This document shows, in pieces, positions 8,649 to 16,063 of a stretch of 16,561 bases of DNA. Numbering within the stretch: the first letter of the stretch is position 1; each line of letters starts with the position of its first letter. Source of the stretch: Methylococcaceae bacterium (GTDB lineage: Bacteria; Pseudomonadota; Gammaproteobacteria; Methylococcales; Methylomonadaceae). The stretch covers positions 1 through 16,561 of the forward strand of contig CANNLO010000071.1 in assembly GCA_947505055.1 (NCBI GenBank). Direction: 5' to 3'. A program made the position numbers and the translations under genes. Under the pieces are notes generated by a model. That model ran no database searches. It worked only from the letters and a program-made list of their open reading frames with translations, and was not told the origin of the DNA.

Positions 8649-9779
8649 CTAAACCGACAACATCTCCAATACTAATAGCGCCATATTTTTAGAACCACCG
8701 CCCTGCCCTAACTGCTTTTTAACTTGGAGAAGATTTTCTCTCATTTCATCAGCGTAAGTATTATCTGTCAAAATTTTCAATACTTCGTCTGATAACTTTT
8801 CAGCAGTGGCCTCATGCTGAATTAATTCTTTAATAAAAGATTTCCCCAAAACTATATTGGGCAAGCCTATAAACGGAATATTCACCAATTTCTTTCCCAA
8901 CCAGTAAGTTAACGATGAAAGTTTATACACAATAACCATTGGCACAGTTAACAAGGCAATTTCCAAAGTTGCGGTGCCTGAACTGGTCATTACCGCATCA
9001 CAGCACTGAATGACATCGTAAGGCTGGCTTTTTATCACCTTAATAGCTAACGATGACTGACGAAGATCGACTTCCAGCATAGCATCACTGATTGAATCAG
9101 CTTGCGGCAAAATAAACTGGCAATCGGACAGATCAAACTGTATTTTTTCAGCGGCGGCTAGCATAACCGGCAACAGGCGATTGATTTCATTAGCGCGACT
9201 TCCAGGTAATAAGCCGACTATCGGTTTGCTTTTATCAAGCCCAAAATGCTTTAAAGCATCATCCCTGTTAAAACGGGGGCGAATCTTATCGACTGAAGGA
9301 TGCCCCACGTAACGAACCGGCACTTTTTCAGCTTCATAATAAGCTGTTTCAAAAGGAAATATCACCGCCATCATGTCGATAACCTTGCCATAAGTCCTTA
9401 CCCGCCCAGGCCGCCAGGCCCAGACTTGCGGACTCACATAAAACAAAACTTTAATGCCCAAGCCTTTGGCATAGCGTGCAAGCTTGAAATTGAATTCTTT
9501 GTAATCCACGCACACCAACAAATCCGGACGTTCCTTAGCTACCAATTGCTTCATTAAAGTTAAAGCACGTCGTATTTCAGGATAATGCTTTATAACTTCG
9601 ACAACGCCGATAACGGCAATATTGCCTGAGTCATAGCGAATATCGATGCCCGCTTGCGCCATTTTTGAACCGCCCATGCCTATGCCTATAATATCGGGTT
9701 GCAGATCTTGCAACTCTAGAAACATATTTGCAGCATGTTGATCACCGGACGATTCTCCAGCGCTAAATAGGATTTTCAA
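8649..9779 (-). CDS. lpxB: Lipid A disaccharide synthase
   Basis: GT19 glycosyltransferase of the inner membrane surface that joins UDP-diacylglucosamine and lipid X to form the tetra-acyl lipid A disaccharide. The 376 residues begin with the characteristic SAGESSGDQHA (residues 6-16), and further signatures are SPQVWAWRPGR, LLPGSR and the late SSGTATLEIAL. Length is normal. The start codon is TTG: a TGA lies two codons upstream in frame, and a later ATG would remove the first strand and the GESSGD loop, so TTG is the best start. Upstream are gnnB and gnnA, which supply the modified sugar nucleotide; the gap to gnnB is 130 bp without a visible terminator. Confidence 0.95.
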   Translation of the reverse strand: MKILFSAGESSGDQHAANMFLELQDLQPDIIGIGMGGSKMAQAGIDIRYDSGNIAVIGVVEVIKHYPEIRRALTLMKQLVAKERPDLLVCVDYKEFNFKLARYAKGLGIKVLFYVSPQVWAWRPGRVRTYGKVIDMMAVIFPFETAYYEAEKVPVRYVGHPSVDKIRPRFNRDDALKHFGLDKSKPIVGLLPGSRANEINRLLPVMLAAAEKIQFDLSDCQFILPQADSISDAMLEVDLRQSSLAIKVIKSQPYDVIQCCDAVMTSSGTATLEIALLTVPMVIVYKLSSLTYWLGKKLVNIPFIGLPNIVLGKSFIKELIQHEATAEKLSDEVLKILTDNTYADEMRENLLQVKKQLGQGGGSKNMALLVLEMLSV

Positions 9780-9909
9780 GATTCAAGGCTCTCAATAGAA
9801 AAAATCATTTGGACCACGAAAAACCCCAAAAGAGATGCCAATGTGTAAATCGTCATCCACTTGATAAATAACCAAATCCGAATGCTTCGTGTTGTTCATG
9901 GACATAACA

Positions 9910-11010
9910 TTACACTATTGTCAGAACACTCCGAATAACCGCCACAATCTCCCTGATGGTGTCATCTTCAAGCGACGGACAAATCGGCAATGCAAAACAA
10001 TTGGCTGACACAAATTCAGTCACCGGCAGACTAACGTCGGCATACTCTTCTTTAAACACATTTTGCTTGTGCAAAGGCACCGGATAATAAATGGCGCAGG
10101 AAATTTGTTTATCCTGCAAGGCTTTCATTATCTCATCGCGACGATCACATAAAACCACGTACTGATGATAAACATGCTCACCAAGACCATCTTCAAACGG
10201 CGTGGTCAACGGCAAATCAGCCATTAACTCAGAATACAGATGCCCTGCTTGTCGACGACCTTGATTATATTGATCGATACGTTTTAACTTGGCTCTTAGG
10301 ATCACCGCCTGCATTTCATCCAGACGACTGTTGTAGCCAATTACATCATGATAATAACGGACATCCGAACCATGATTGTGCAGCATTTTAAGTTTTTTGG
10401 CTGTCTCGTCAGAGTTGGTCACAACAAGTCCACCATCACCAAAAGCCCCTAGGTTTTTACTCGGAAAAAAACTAAAGCCAGCAGAATCACCGATAGCGCC
10501 GGTTTGTTTGCCGTTAATGGTTGCACCAAATGACTGGCAGCAATCTTCAATCAGCTTTAAATTATGCTGATCGCATAACTGCTTAATTCCAGTCATATCA
10601 GCCGGCTGGCCAAACAGATGCACCGGCATAACGGCTTTGGTTTTGGACGTAATCGCTTGCTCTATGTCCTTCATCGAGATATTGAAGGTCTTGGGATCAA
10701 TATCGACAAAAACTGGAACTGCACCGACATACTTGATGGCTTCGGCTGTTGCGATAAAGGTAAACGCAGTCGTAATCACTTCGTCGCCCGCACCAATACC
10801 TTCGGCAATCAAGGCAAGATGCAATGCATCAGTTCCCGATGCTACCGCAATGGCATGTTTAACGCCAAGATAAGTTGCCGCTTCTTTTTCAAATGCCTGA
10901 ACATTAGGGCCTAAAATAAATGAACAATTTTCAATTGTTTCAGCCAGACCACGCTCAACTTCATCTTTAATTTCAAGGTATTGAGCCTTCAGGTTTACCA
11001 TTGGTATCAT
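9910..11010 (-). CDS. gnnB: DegT-family sugar aminotransferase, probable GnnB
   Basis: PLP-dependent transaminase of the DegT/DnrJ/EryC1/StrS family, 366 residues. Visible are SGTDALHLAL (58-67), the aspartate region IEDCCQSFGA (154-163) and the PLP lysine K185 in FFPSKNLGAFGDGG. The family transaminates keto-sugar nucleotides. Its position between a Gfo/Idh/MocA oxidoreductase and lpxB matches the gnnA-gnnB-lpxB arrangement known from Acidithiobacillus ferrooxidans. There GnnA oxidises position 3 of UDP-GlcNAc and GnnB transaminates it to UDP-GlcNAc3N, giving amide-linked acyl chains at position 3 of lipid A. The specific function is inferred from this neighbourhood; an O-antigen aminotransferase is the alternative. 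A second start (M4) is possible but gives only a slightly shorter protein. Confidence 0.8.
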   Translation of the reverse strand: MIPMVNLKAQYLEIKDEVERGLAETIENCSFILGPNVQAFEKEAATYLGVKHAIAVASGTDALHLALIAEGIGAGDEVITTAFTFIATAEAIKYVGAVPVFVDIDPKTFNISMKDIEQAITSKTKAVMPVHLFGQPADMTGIKQLCDQHNLKLIEDCCQSFGATINGKQTGAIGDSAGFSFFPSKNLGAFGDGGLVVTNSDETAKKLKMLHNHGSDVRYYHDVIGYNSRLDEMQAVILRAKLKRIDQYNQGRRQAGHLYSELMADLPLTTPFEDGLGEHVYHQYVVLCDRRDEIMKALQDKQISCAIYYPVPLHKQNVFKEEYADVSLPVTEFVSANCFALPICPSLEDDTIREIVAVIRSVLTIV

Positions 11011-11061
11011 ATTTTATGCCTTTATGTTTTTCAATTGTCTATGCCACAAAAGTATCGTGGT

Positions 11062-11994
11062 CTATTCGCCTAGTAACCGGGTAATGGCTATTGCAGTTTC
11101 CAGCGCCCGTTTACCTGCTTCCCCGGAAACCAGAGGATTATCACCCGTTTGTATGCAGTTAACGAAATGTTTGATTTCTTCCAGCAACGCATCCCCACTC
11201 TCAAAAACCGACTCTTCTGTTTCTATTTCCGGTATGCCAGGAAACATTTCTTTTGTGCCGGTTCGGTGTTTGGTTAACACCCGATTTTGGAAATCCACGG
11301 AAACATAAGAAGACGGTCTGAACATCCGCATTTTGCGCTCCATCTTTAAACTAATCCTACTGGCCGTAACATTTGCCACGCAACCATTTTTAAACAACAA
11401 GCGGGCATTTGCAATATCAGTCCCTTTGGTTAAAACCGCGGTGCCGCTAGCATCGATGCGTTCAACCTCGGAATTTACCAGTGCTAAAATAATATCGATA
11501 TCATGTATCATTAAGTCCAGCACTACACTGACATCATTGGCGCGAGGATTAAACGGGGACAATCGGTGAGATTCAATAAACAGCGGCTTTTCTTCCTGAT
11601 CCAAGCCTAATACAGCTGGATTGAAGCGTTCCAGATGGCCTACCTGCAAAATCAGATTGTTTTGTCTGGCAATAGCGATCAACTCATCAGCTTCAGCAAC
11701 CGTAACGGTAATCGGCTTTTCGACCAACACATGCGTGCCGGCATTCAGAAAATCTTTGGAGACTTTGTGATGCAATGTAGTAGGAACCACAATACTAACT
11801 GCATCAACCTTTCCCAACAGAGATTGATAGTCTGTTAGCGCCACAGCACCGTATTTTTCGGCTACTTCTTTTGCTGCTGCCTCGTTAATATCAACAACGG
11901 CAACCAAGTCACAATCAGACAGTGAGGCATATTTTTCTGCGTGAAACTTCCCCAGATAACCGGTACCGATTACAGCGCATTTTAATTTTTTCAT
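11062..11994 (-). CDS. gnnA: Gfo/Idh/MocA oxidoreductase, probable GnnA
   Basis: NAD-dependent sugar-nucleotide dehydrogenase of the Gfo/Idh/MocA family, 310 residues. The Rossmann motif GTGYLG is at residues 10-15, the family EKP at 92-94, VGHLERFNPAV at 118-128 and the catalytic-region histidine in LMIHDIDI is H164. In the GnnA pathway it oxidises UDP-GlcNAc to the 3-keto form, and GnnB then aminates it. It starts 51 bp before gnnB on the same strand, with lpxB next, and no other sugar-nucleotide genes are present, so lipid A is the likeliest destination. The exact substrate is inferred. No clear promoter could be picked in the 240-bp gap upstream. Confidence 0.8.
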   Translation of the reverse strand: MKKLKCAVIGTGYLGKFHAEKYASLSDCDLVAVVDINEAAAKEVAEKYGAVALTDYQSLLGKVDAVSIVVPTTLHHKVSKDFLNAGTHVLVEKPITVTVAEADELIAIARQNNLILQVGHLERFNPAVLGLDQEEKPLFIESHRLSPFNPRANDVSVVLDLMIHDIDIILALVNSEVERIDASGTAVLTKGTDIANARLLFKNGCVANVTASRISLKMERKMRMFRPSSYVSVDFQNRVLTKHRTGTKEMFPGIPEIETEESVFESGDALLEEIKHFVNCIQTGDNPLVSGEAGKRALETAIAITRLLGE

Positions 11995-12234
11995 GTAATT
12001 TACTAAATCCCGTTTACTAATGCTCCCGCTATAGGAACAAACTTACTTACGACTATTGTAAACTATCACCCTGTATTCAGAAAATTTTGTACTTGGCAAG
12101 TTACATAATCCGGTTTTGATGTTACGCTCAATCAATATTTAAAGATTTTTGCCTAGTCACTCTCATATTCCCTCATGACCTTTTATTAAACTTCAGTTTA
12201 CAGCAAAAAAAAATGGATATAAGGAGATGAGGAG

Positions 12235-14241
12235 ATGACTGTCGAACATAATACCGAAACTCTTCAAAAGGCTGCTCAACTTATACTGAAAGATGAAATA
12301 AGACACCTTCAGCTTGTACCTTCTGTCGCGCTCAAGTTACTAAAATTGACTAACGACGATAATGCCAAAATTGAAAATTTATCAAGAATTATAGAAACTG
12401 AACCTGTACTTGCTGCAAAAATTCTAAAGCAGGTTAATTCTGCAGCCTATGCCTTACCCAACAAAACGACCTCCCTTAATCGTGCTGTTACAATTCTTGG
12501 CTTTTCCACTGTGCGGCAACTTGCCTTAACACTGCTCTTTTATAACAAACTCATACAGCAAAACACTCCCCAACGATTTGATTTGTTATTATTTTGGCAA
12601 CATTGCCTCTATGTTGCCTCGTTAAGTAGAAGAATTGCCGTTGCACTAAAACATCCGGACCCTGACTTAATATATACAGGGGGACTTTTACACGACATAG
12701 GCAAAATCGTTTTTGAAACTTACGGGCGATTAACTTATAGTGATTTCATTGACTCAATGGATAAAAGCGGACGATCAACACTAGAAGAAGAGCGCCGTTT
12801 TTTTGGATTGACTCATTCCGAGATGGGGCATGTTTTCTGCCTTGAATGGCAATTGCCCACTTCAATTATGGCCATCGTCGCTTATCACCATAATCAACCT
12901 ACCGACACATCACATTGCAGTCAATATAAAACAGAAATTGCTATTGTCTCATTCGCAAACTACATTGCTTGTATACAAGGCATCGGTTCCGCAACTTATG
13001 ATAGCCATCCCACCTTACAAAGCGCTGTACTAGCAACTATTAACGTCGATCAAATAGATCTTGAAGTCATACTTCGACAAGTAGATGAGGATATGCAAAG
13101 CACTAGGGAGTTTTACAACATTCAGATACCGGGTTTAACCACATTAAGGGCAACACTGGTTAAAGCGACTATTAATATGAGCCAAATAAACACAGAACCC
13201 CCACCCTCCTCAAATCATTCATTAAGCAAGGTACCCTCATCTTGCTTAACCGCGCCCCACCATAGCCTAAATACTTGTGAGTTTATACCCAGAACTCTGG
13301 AAGCGATTCATGAAAAATTCTCTTTTGACCGCAGCATTATGTTCATGATTGATCCTAAACGCCGTTGTTTAGTGGCCTCTTACTGGTGGCCTAAATCGAT
13401 AATACCAAACAACAATCAAACATTTGAAATCGATATAAAAGTCATTAGCGGATTGTTATTGACCTGCCTGCGAGAAAAAAAAGCCGTCATTATTAATAAT
13501 AAATTAGAACCCGACAATCCAATATTGCGGCACCTTAAAACAAACGAATTTATCGCTATACCTGTATTACATCACAATCATTTGGCTGGGGTACTTTATG
13601 CTGAAAACCCCCTATCAAAAAAAGCTATGCGACCTCAATTCCTGATCGACATACCCCCTATTGCCTATGAATTAGGCGTTGCTATGTTTAATGCCAAACA
13701 ATATGACCTGGAAAAAAAACATGCTCAGATTGATCATTTAACCCAGCTTTTTAATAAACGTATGGCTAACAACTTCCTTACGCCAATTTTTCAAGGAGAT
13801 GAATCCAAACTGAAAAACATAGCCATCGGCTTTATTGATATCGACAAATTTAAACTGCTCAATGACGACTGTGGACACCAGGCAGGTGATAATGCCTTAA
13901 AGATCGTTGCTGACATATTAAGAAGCCTGACCCGACCCGGAGATTTCATTGGTCGTTATGGCGGGGAAGAGTTTTTATTTGTCCTTAAGAATACCGATGA
14001 AAAAGGCGCTTTCGGTTATGCCGAACGCATAAGATCAGAAATCGAACGCCGTGGCAGAATTATGAGCCAACGATTCCTGGGGCACTTGTTGACGGTCAGC
14101 ATAGGCGTGTCAATGTATAGCCATCATTATAAAACTTTCAACGAAATGATCGAAGTCGCCGATCAAGCCATGTATCGCGCAAAAAACGAAGGTAGAAACA
14201 GAACTGTCATTCTACCGGATATTACATTCGACAAAAAATAA
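12235..14241 (+). CDS. HDOD-GAF-GGDEF signalling protein, probable diguanylate cyclase
   Basis: A 668-residue soluble protein with three parts. Residues about 15-220 are an HDOD domain; the HD pair in GLLHDIGKI (H153, D154) is kept, although HDOD domains usually lack full hydrolase metal ligation. Residues about 345-480 look like a GAF sensor domain (SFDRSIMFMIDPKRRCLVA). Residues about 495-665 are a GGDEF domain with the active signature GGEEF at 576-580 and an RxxD inhibitory site, R567-P-G-D570, so it should make cyclic di-GMP and be subject to product inhibition. There is no transmembrane segment. AAGGAG eight bases before the ATG is a strong ribosome binding site. It is transcribed alone; the stimulus sensed by the GAF domain is unknown. 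Confidence 0.9.
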   Translation: MTVEHNTETLQKAAQLILKDEIRHLQLVPSVALKLLKLTNDDNAKIENLSRIIETEPVLAAKILKQVNSAAYALPNKTTSLNRAVTILGFSTVRQLALTLLFYNKLIQQNTPQRFDLLLFWQHCLYVASLSRRIAVALKHPDPDLIYTGGLLHDIGKIVFETYGRLTYSDFIDSMDKSGRSTLEEERRFFGLTHSEMGHVFCLEWQLPTSIMAIVAYHHNQPTDTSHCSQYKTEIAIVSFANYIACIQGIGSATYDSHPTLQSAVLATINVDQIDLEVILRQVDEDMQSTREFYNIQIPGLTTLRATLVKATINMSQINTEPPPSSNHSLSKVPSSCLTAPHHSLNTCEFIPRTLEAIHEKFSFDRSIMFMIDPKRRCLVASYWWPKSIIPNNNQTFEIDIKVISGLLLTCLREKKAVIINNKLEPDNPILRHLKTNEFIAIPVLHHNHLAGVLYAENPLSKKAMRPQFLIDIPPIAYELGVAMFNAKQYDLEKKHAQIDHLTQLFNKRMANNFLTPIFQGDESKLKNIAIGFIDIDKFKLLNDDCGHQAGDNALKIVADILRSLTRPGDFIGRYGGEEFLFVLKNTDEKGAFGYAERIRSEIERRGRIMSQRFLGHLLTVSIGVSMYSHHYKTFNEMIEVADQAMYRAKNEGRNRTVILPDITFDKK

Positions 14242-14393
14242 CGACCGTTACCATTTAAATATTCACCGTTTCAAATTGATTACAATCCCCGCACCATCAA
14301 CTGATTTTCGTTTATCCATTTCCGGTTCTTTCCCGATTCATAACCTCAAAATTCATCGGCACAAACCTGCCTAGGTCCAGTCAAAAACCCTCA
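14242..14393. other. Intergenic region after the GGDEF gene
   Basis: About 150 bp between the stop of the HDOD-GAF-GGDEF gene and glucokinase remnant A. I see no terminator hairpin with a T-run, no short gene and no match to the other repeated segments of this region. Confidence 0.4.
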
Positions 14394-14489
14394 CCCCGGC
14401 ACAACACCTGATTGATCTTTACCTTCGCCAAAATGGATTTCTGCAATGCCCGCTGCATCTGCGTCATTGAGGTTATAACTGGTCCATTC
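14394..14489 (-). pseudogene. Remnant A of a polyphosphate glucokinase-like (ROK) gene
   Basis: The minus strand, in a frame bounded by stops at 14493-14495 and 14391-14393, encodes NDADAAG, then IAEIH and then [11 protein letters not shown]. This is the conserved middle of ROK-type polyphosphate/ATP glucokinases, where NDADAAG carries the catalytic aspartate. The reading frame ends at a stop immediately after GVVPG, so the glycine-rich part that should follow is lost, as are the N-terminal nucleotide-binding loop and the rest of the gene. It cannot make a functional enzyme. The last 37 bp of homology are shared with remnant B near 16400. Assigned by recognising motifs; a protein search of the reverse strand would settle it. 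Confidence 0.65.
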
Positions 14490-14672
14490 CAATCAAAATG
14501 GATGACAGCAAGTGATTGGGAATTTATCTTTAGTGTCGGCTATCAAATTAATTAAATAAAGTGGTACCGATTATTATTCACTTTTTATCATTTAAGATGT
14601 GGGTATATTGCCAGCTTATGTGACGCACTTGTCATTTTAAATGAATATTTTGGCAGTAAATGCGAACGTGAC
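14399..14672. repeat. Direct repeat copy A (two homologous blocks)
   Basis: Two blocks recur near the right end of the window in the same order and orientation. Block 1 is 14399-14435 (37 bp, two mismatches to 16397-16433), inside the glucokinase-like remnant. Block 2 is 14545-14672 (128 bp). It matches 16438-16561 with one 4-bp length difference (TAAA at 14557-14560 is absent from the other copy) and five mismatches over the last 112 bp. Between the blocks this copy has about 109 bp that copy B lacks, including the NDADAAG codons. Block 2 contains the first enhancer-like inverted repeats. Coordinates come from direct alignment by eye. Confidence 0.9.
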
Positions 14673-14726
14673 GTATTTGTCATGTCAAATGACAAATTTT
14701 GTCAGTAAATGTGACATAGTTGTCAC
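14619..14726 (+). promoter_or_regulatory. Array of TGAC-N6/7-GTCA inverted repeats, probable activator enhancer
   Basis: Four clear inverted repeats: TGAC...GTCA at 14621-14634, 14669-14682 and 14712-14725 with six-base spacers, and 14690-14704 with seven. The last is extended to GTGAC...GTCAC (14711-14726). A weaker fifth site, TGAA...GGCA, is at 14642-14655. Centres are at about 14627, 14648, 14675, 14697 and 14718, so most neighbours are 21-22 bp (two helical turns) apart. Relative to the sigma-54 promoter downstream they lie about 100-190 bp upstream of the expected transcription start, the usual place for sites of a sigma-54 activator. The protein that binds is unknown; PrsR-type regulators of PEP-CTERM/exosortase systems are one candidate. 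Confidence 0.65.
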
Positions 14727-14745
14727 CTGTCATTTTGGGCTTCTT

Positions 14746-14772
14746 GCCAATAAGTTAACATAACTTATTGGC
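14746..14772. promoter_or_regulatory. Perfect palindrome between enhancer array and sigma-54 promoter
   Basis: Arms GCCAATAAGTTA (14746-14757) and TAACTTATTGGC (14761-14772) are exact inverses around the three bases ACA. Neither strand has a T-run after it, so it is not a typical terminator. It lies between about -47 and -73 relative to the predicted sigma-54 start site, in the loop that must bend for activator contact, so a repressor or DNA-bending protein site is plausible. An A/T-rich tract (14773-14791) follows. Confidence 0.6.
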
Positions 14773-14792
14773 ATAAAATAAAAAATAAAATG

Positions 14793-14808
14793 TGGCCCAA
14801 GGTTTGCT
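14793..14808 (+). promoter_or_regulatory. Sigma-54 (-24/-12) promoter
   Basis: TGGCCCAAGGTTTGCT matches the consensus TGGCACG-N4-TTGC with the invariant GG (14794-14795) and GC (14806-14807) at the correct spacing of 12. Expected transcription start is near 14819. The enhancer-like array lies 100-190 bp upstream of it. The first intact gene downstream is the response regulator at 15106, which leaves an untranslated leader of about 287 bases. Confidence 0.7.
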
Positions 14809-15105
14809 TCAATACAAATGGTCAGTCAGAACAATGTAGCTTGATAACAGAGTGTCAGAGTTAAAGAATTGTTTTATAGGGCTAGTCGAGTCGCTGCCAG
14901 ACAATCAAAATCTGCCTAAAAAAATGGCAAATTTTTCTTACCTAGCGATTTTGGCTAATTCCTGTGACCTATTAGCTAATTAGGACTGCAAGCTTTGTAA
15001 GCCTTGATTATTAAACAATGATCACAAGAACTGACAAGCCTTTAATGGCGCCAAAGGGTAAACGAATAATTTCGGTGTATTAATCTACTTTACGAGCCAA
15101 GAATT
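14809..15105 (+). other. Leader/intergenic region before the response regulator
   Basis: About 297 bp between the sigma-54 promoter and the response regulator ATG. I found no convincing short gene (the ATG at 14818 opens only eight codons), no riboswitch I recognise and no second promoter that stands out. It may simply be the long leader of the response regulator mRNA, or the site of a lost gene that the sigma-54 promoter once served. Confidence 0.4.
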
Positions 15106-15804
15106 ATGCAAAATAATAACGTTATATTAAAAAAAAATACCTTACTGCTTATTGAGAATGATATCCAAGTAAGAGAATATATTTACAATAACTTATCCGG
15201 CCTTTTTAAGTGCATTAAATTAGCGCAAACGATTGAAAGAGGTATGGAATTATTTCGTGAAGGCGGCATTGATATTATTATCACTGATATAAAAATACCG
15301 GGGGGCAGTTCGAGTGATTTCAGTATGATTGAGGAAATTAGATATGAAGAAATCTTTATCCCTATTATCATTTTAACTGAACTGGTTGACTCTGATACCT
15401 TGTTGAAAGCAACTAATATGCAAATTAACGGCTATTTAACGAAGCCAGTGAATTTTTATAAGCTCAATCAATCCTTGCATTCAATCTCCCACCATATCAT
15501 TGATGATAAGGAATCAATACAATTGACCAAAAATGTAACCTATTTTCCGATGTATCAGTCCTTACAGGTTAACAATACAGATATAAGCTTAGGAAAAAAA
15601 GAATGTCAATTATTGGAGCTACTTATTTTTAATAAAAATACAATAACGACCAAAGATGAAATTATTTATTCCATATGGCCTAATCAAGACGTAACTGACT
15701 CTGCGATTAAAAACCTATTAAATGAACTAAGAAGAAAACTAACCTCCAATATAATTAAAAACCAACCGTCCAAGGGTTGGTATATCGAACCACTTGCAGC
15801 ATAG
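15106..15804 (+). CDS. OmpR/PhoB-family response regulator, orphan
   Basis: Two-domain transcription factor of 232 residues. The receiver domain (about 12-125) has the acidic pair E17/D19, phospho-acceptor D61 in ITDIKIPG, switch threonine T91 and K113 in YLTKP, so it should be phosphorylatable. The C-terminal part (about 140-230) is a winged helix of the Trans_reg_C type, seen in LGKKECQLLELLIFNKNTIT and SAIKNLLNELRRKL, ending with GWYIEP. No histidine kinase lies next to it in the window. The sequence is rich in A and T, more so than gyrA or lpxB. No strong ribosome binding site precedes the ATG, yet the receiver domain begins just after it. The sigma-54 promoter about 300 bp upstream on the same strand is the best candidate for its control. 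Target genes are unknown. Confidence 0.9.
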   Translation: MQNNNVILKKNTLLLIENDIQVREYIYNNLSGLFKCIKLAQTIERGMELFREGGIDIIITDIKIPGGSSSDFSMIEEIRYEEIFIPIIILTELVDSDTLLKATNMQINGYLTKPVNFYKLNQSLHSISHHIIDDKESIQLTKNVTYFPMYQSLQVNNTDISLGKKECQLLELLIFNKNTITTKDEIIYSIWPNQDVTDSAIKNLLNELRRKLTSNIIKNQPSKGWYIEPLAA

Positions 15805-16063
15805 CCCATTGTTAATTAGCGTCTACTCAAAAACTCAGAAGCCGAGAATTTGAATAGCCATTCGTGATCAATTTACCTAGCGATCTCAATCAACCCACTT
15901 CTATTCGCAGCACTTCAAGAAGGCTCAATACCAATATTTAACGTCACATACGCATAAATACCCTGCCCTTTTATATCATGTTATTCAAAATCAACCCTCT
16001 CCATTACGACGCGCACCATCACCGTCCATGATAACGCCTTGATTATGCATAATTACTAGCTAG
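15805..16063. other. Intergenic region after the response regulator
   Basis: About 260 bp without an intact gene. I see no hairpin with a T-run. Near 16018-16038 the plus strand encodes ITVHDNA in a frame shifted relative to the PEP-CTERM fragment that follows. This resembles the segment expected just before it in such proteins and may be further debris of the same gene. Confidence 0.35.

Noticed and set aside
14711..14726. CRP-type operator (TGTGA...TCACA)
   Set aside because: The spacing between TGTGA and TCAC is eight bases, not six, and the same TGAC/GTCA core recurs several times, so a different dedicated regulator is more likely.
14619..14726. CRISPR-like short repeat array
   Set aside because: The repeats are short inverted pairs with variable, A/T-rich spacers of a few bases, with no 25-40 bp direct repeats and no cas genes.
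14746..14772. Rho-independent terminator
   Set aside because: The hairpin is perfect, but it is A/T-rich and no T-run follows it on either strand.
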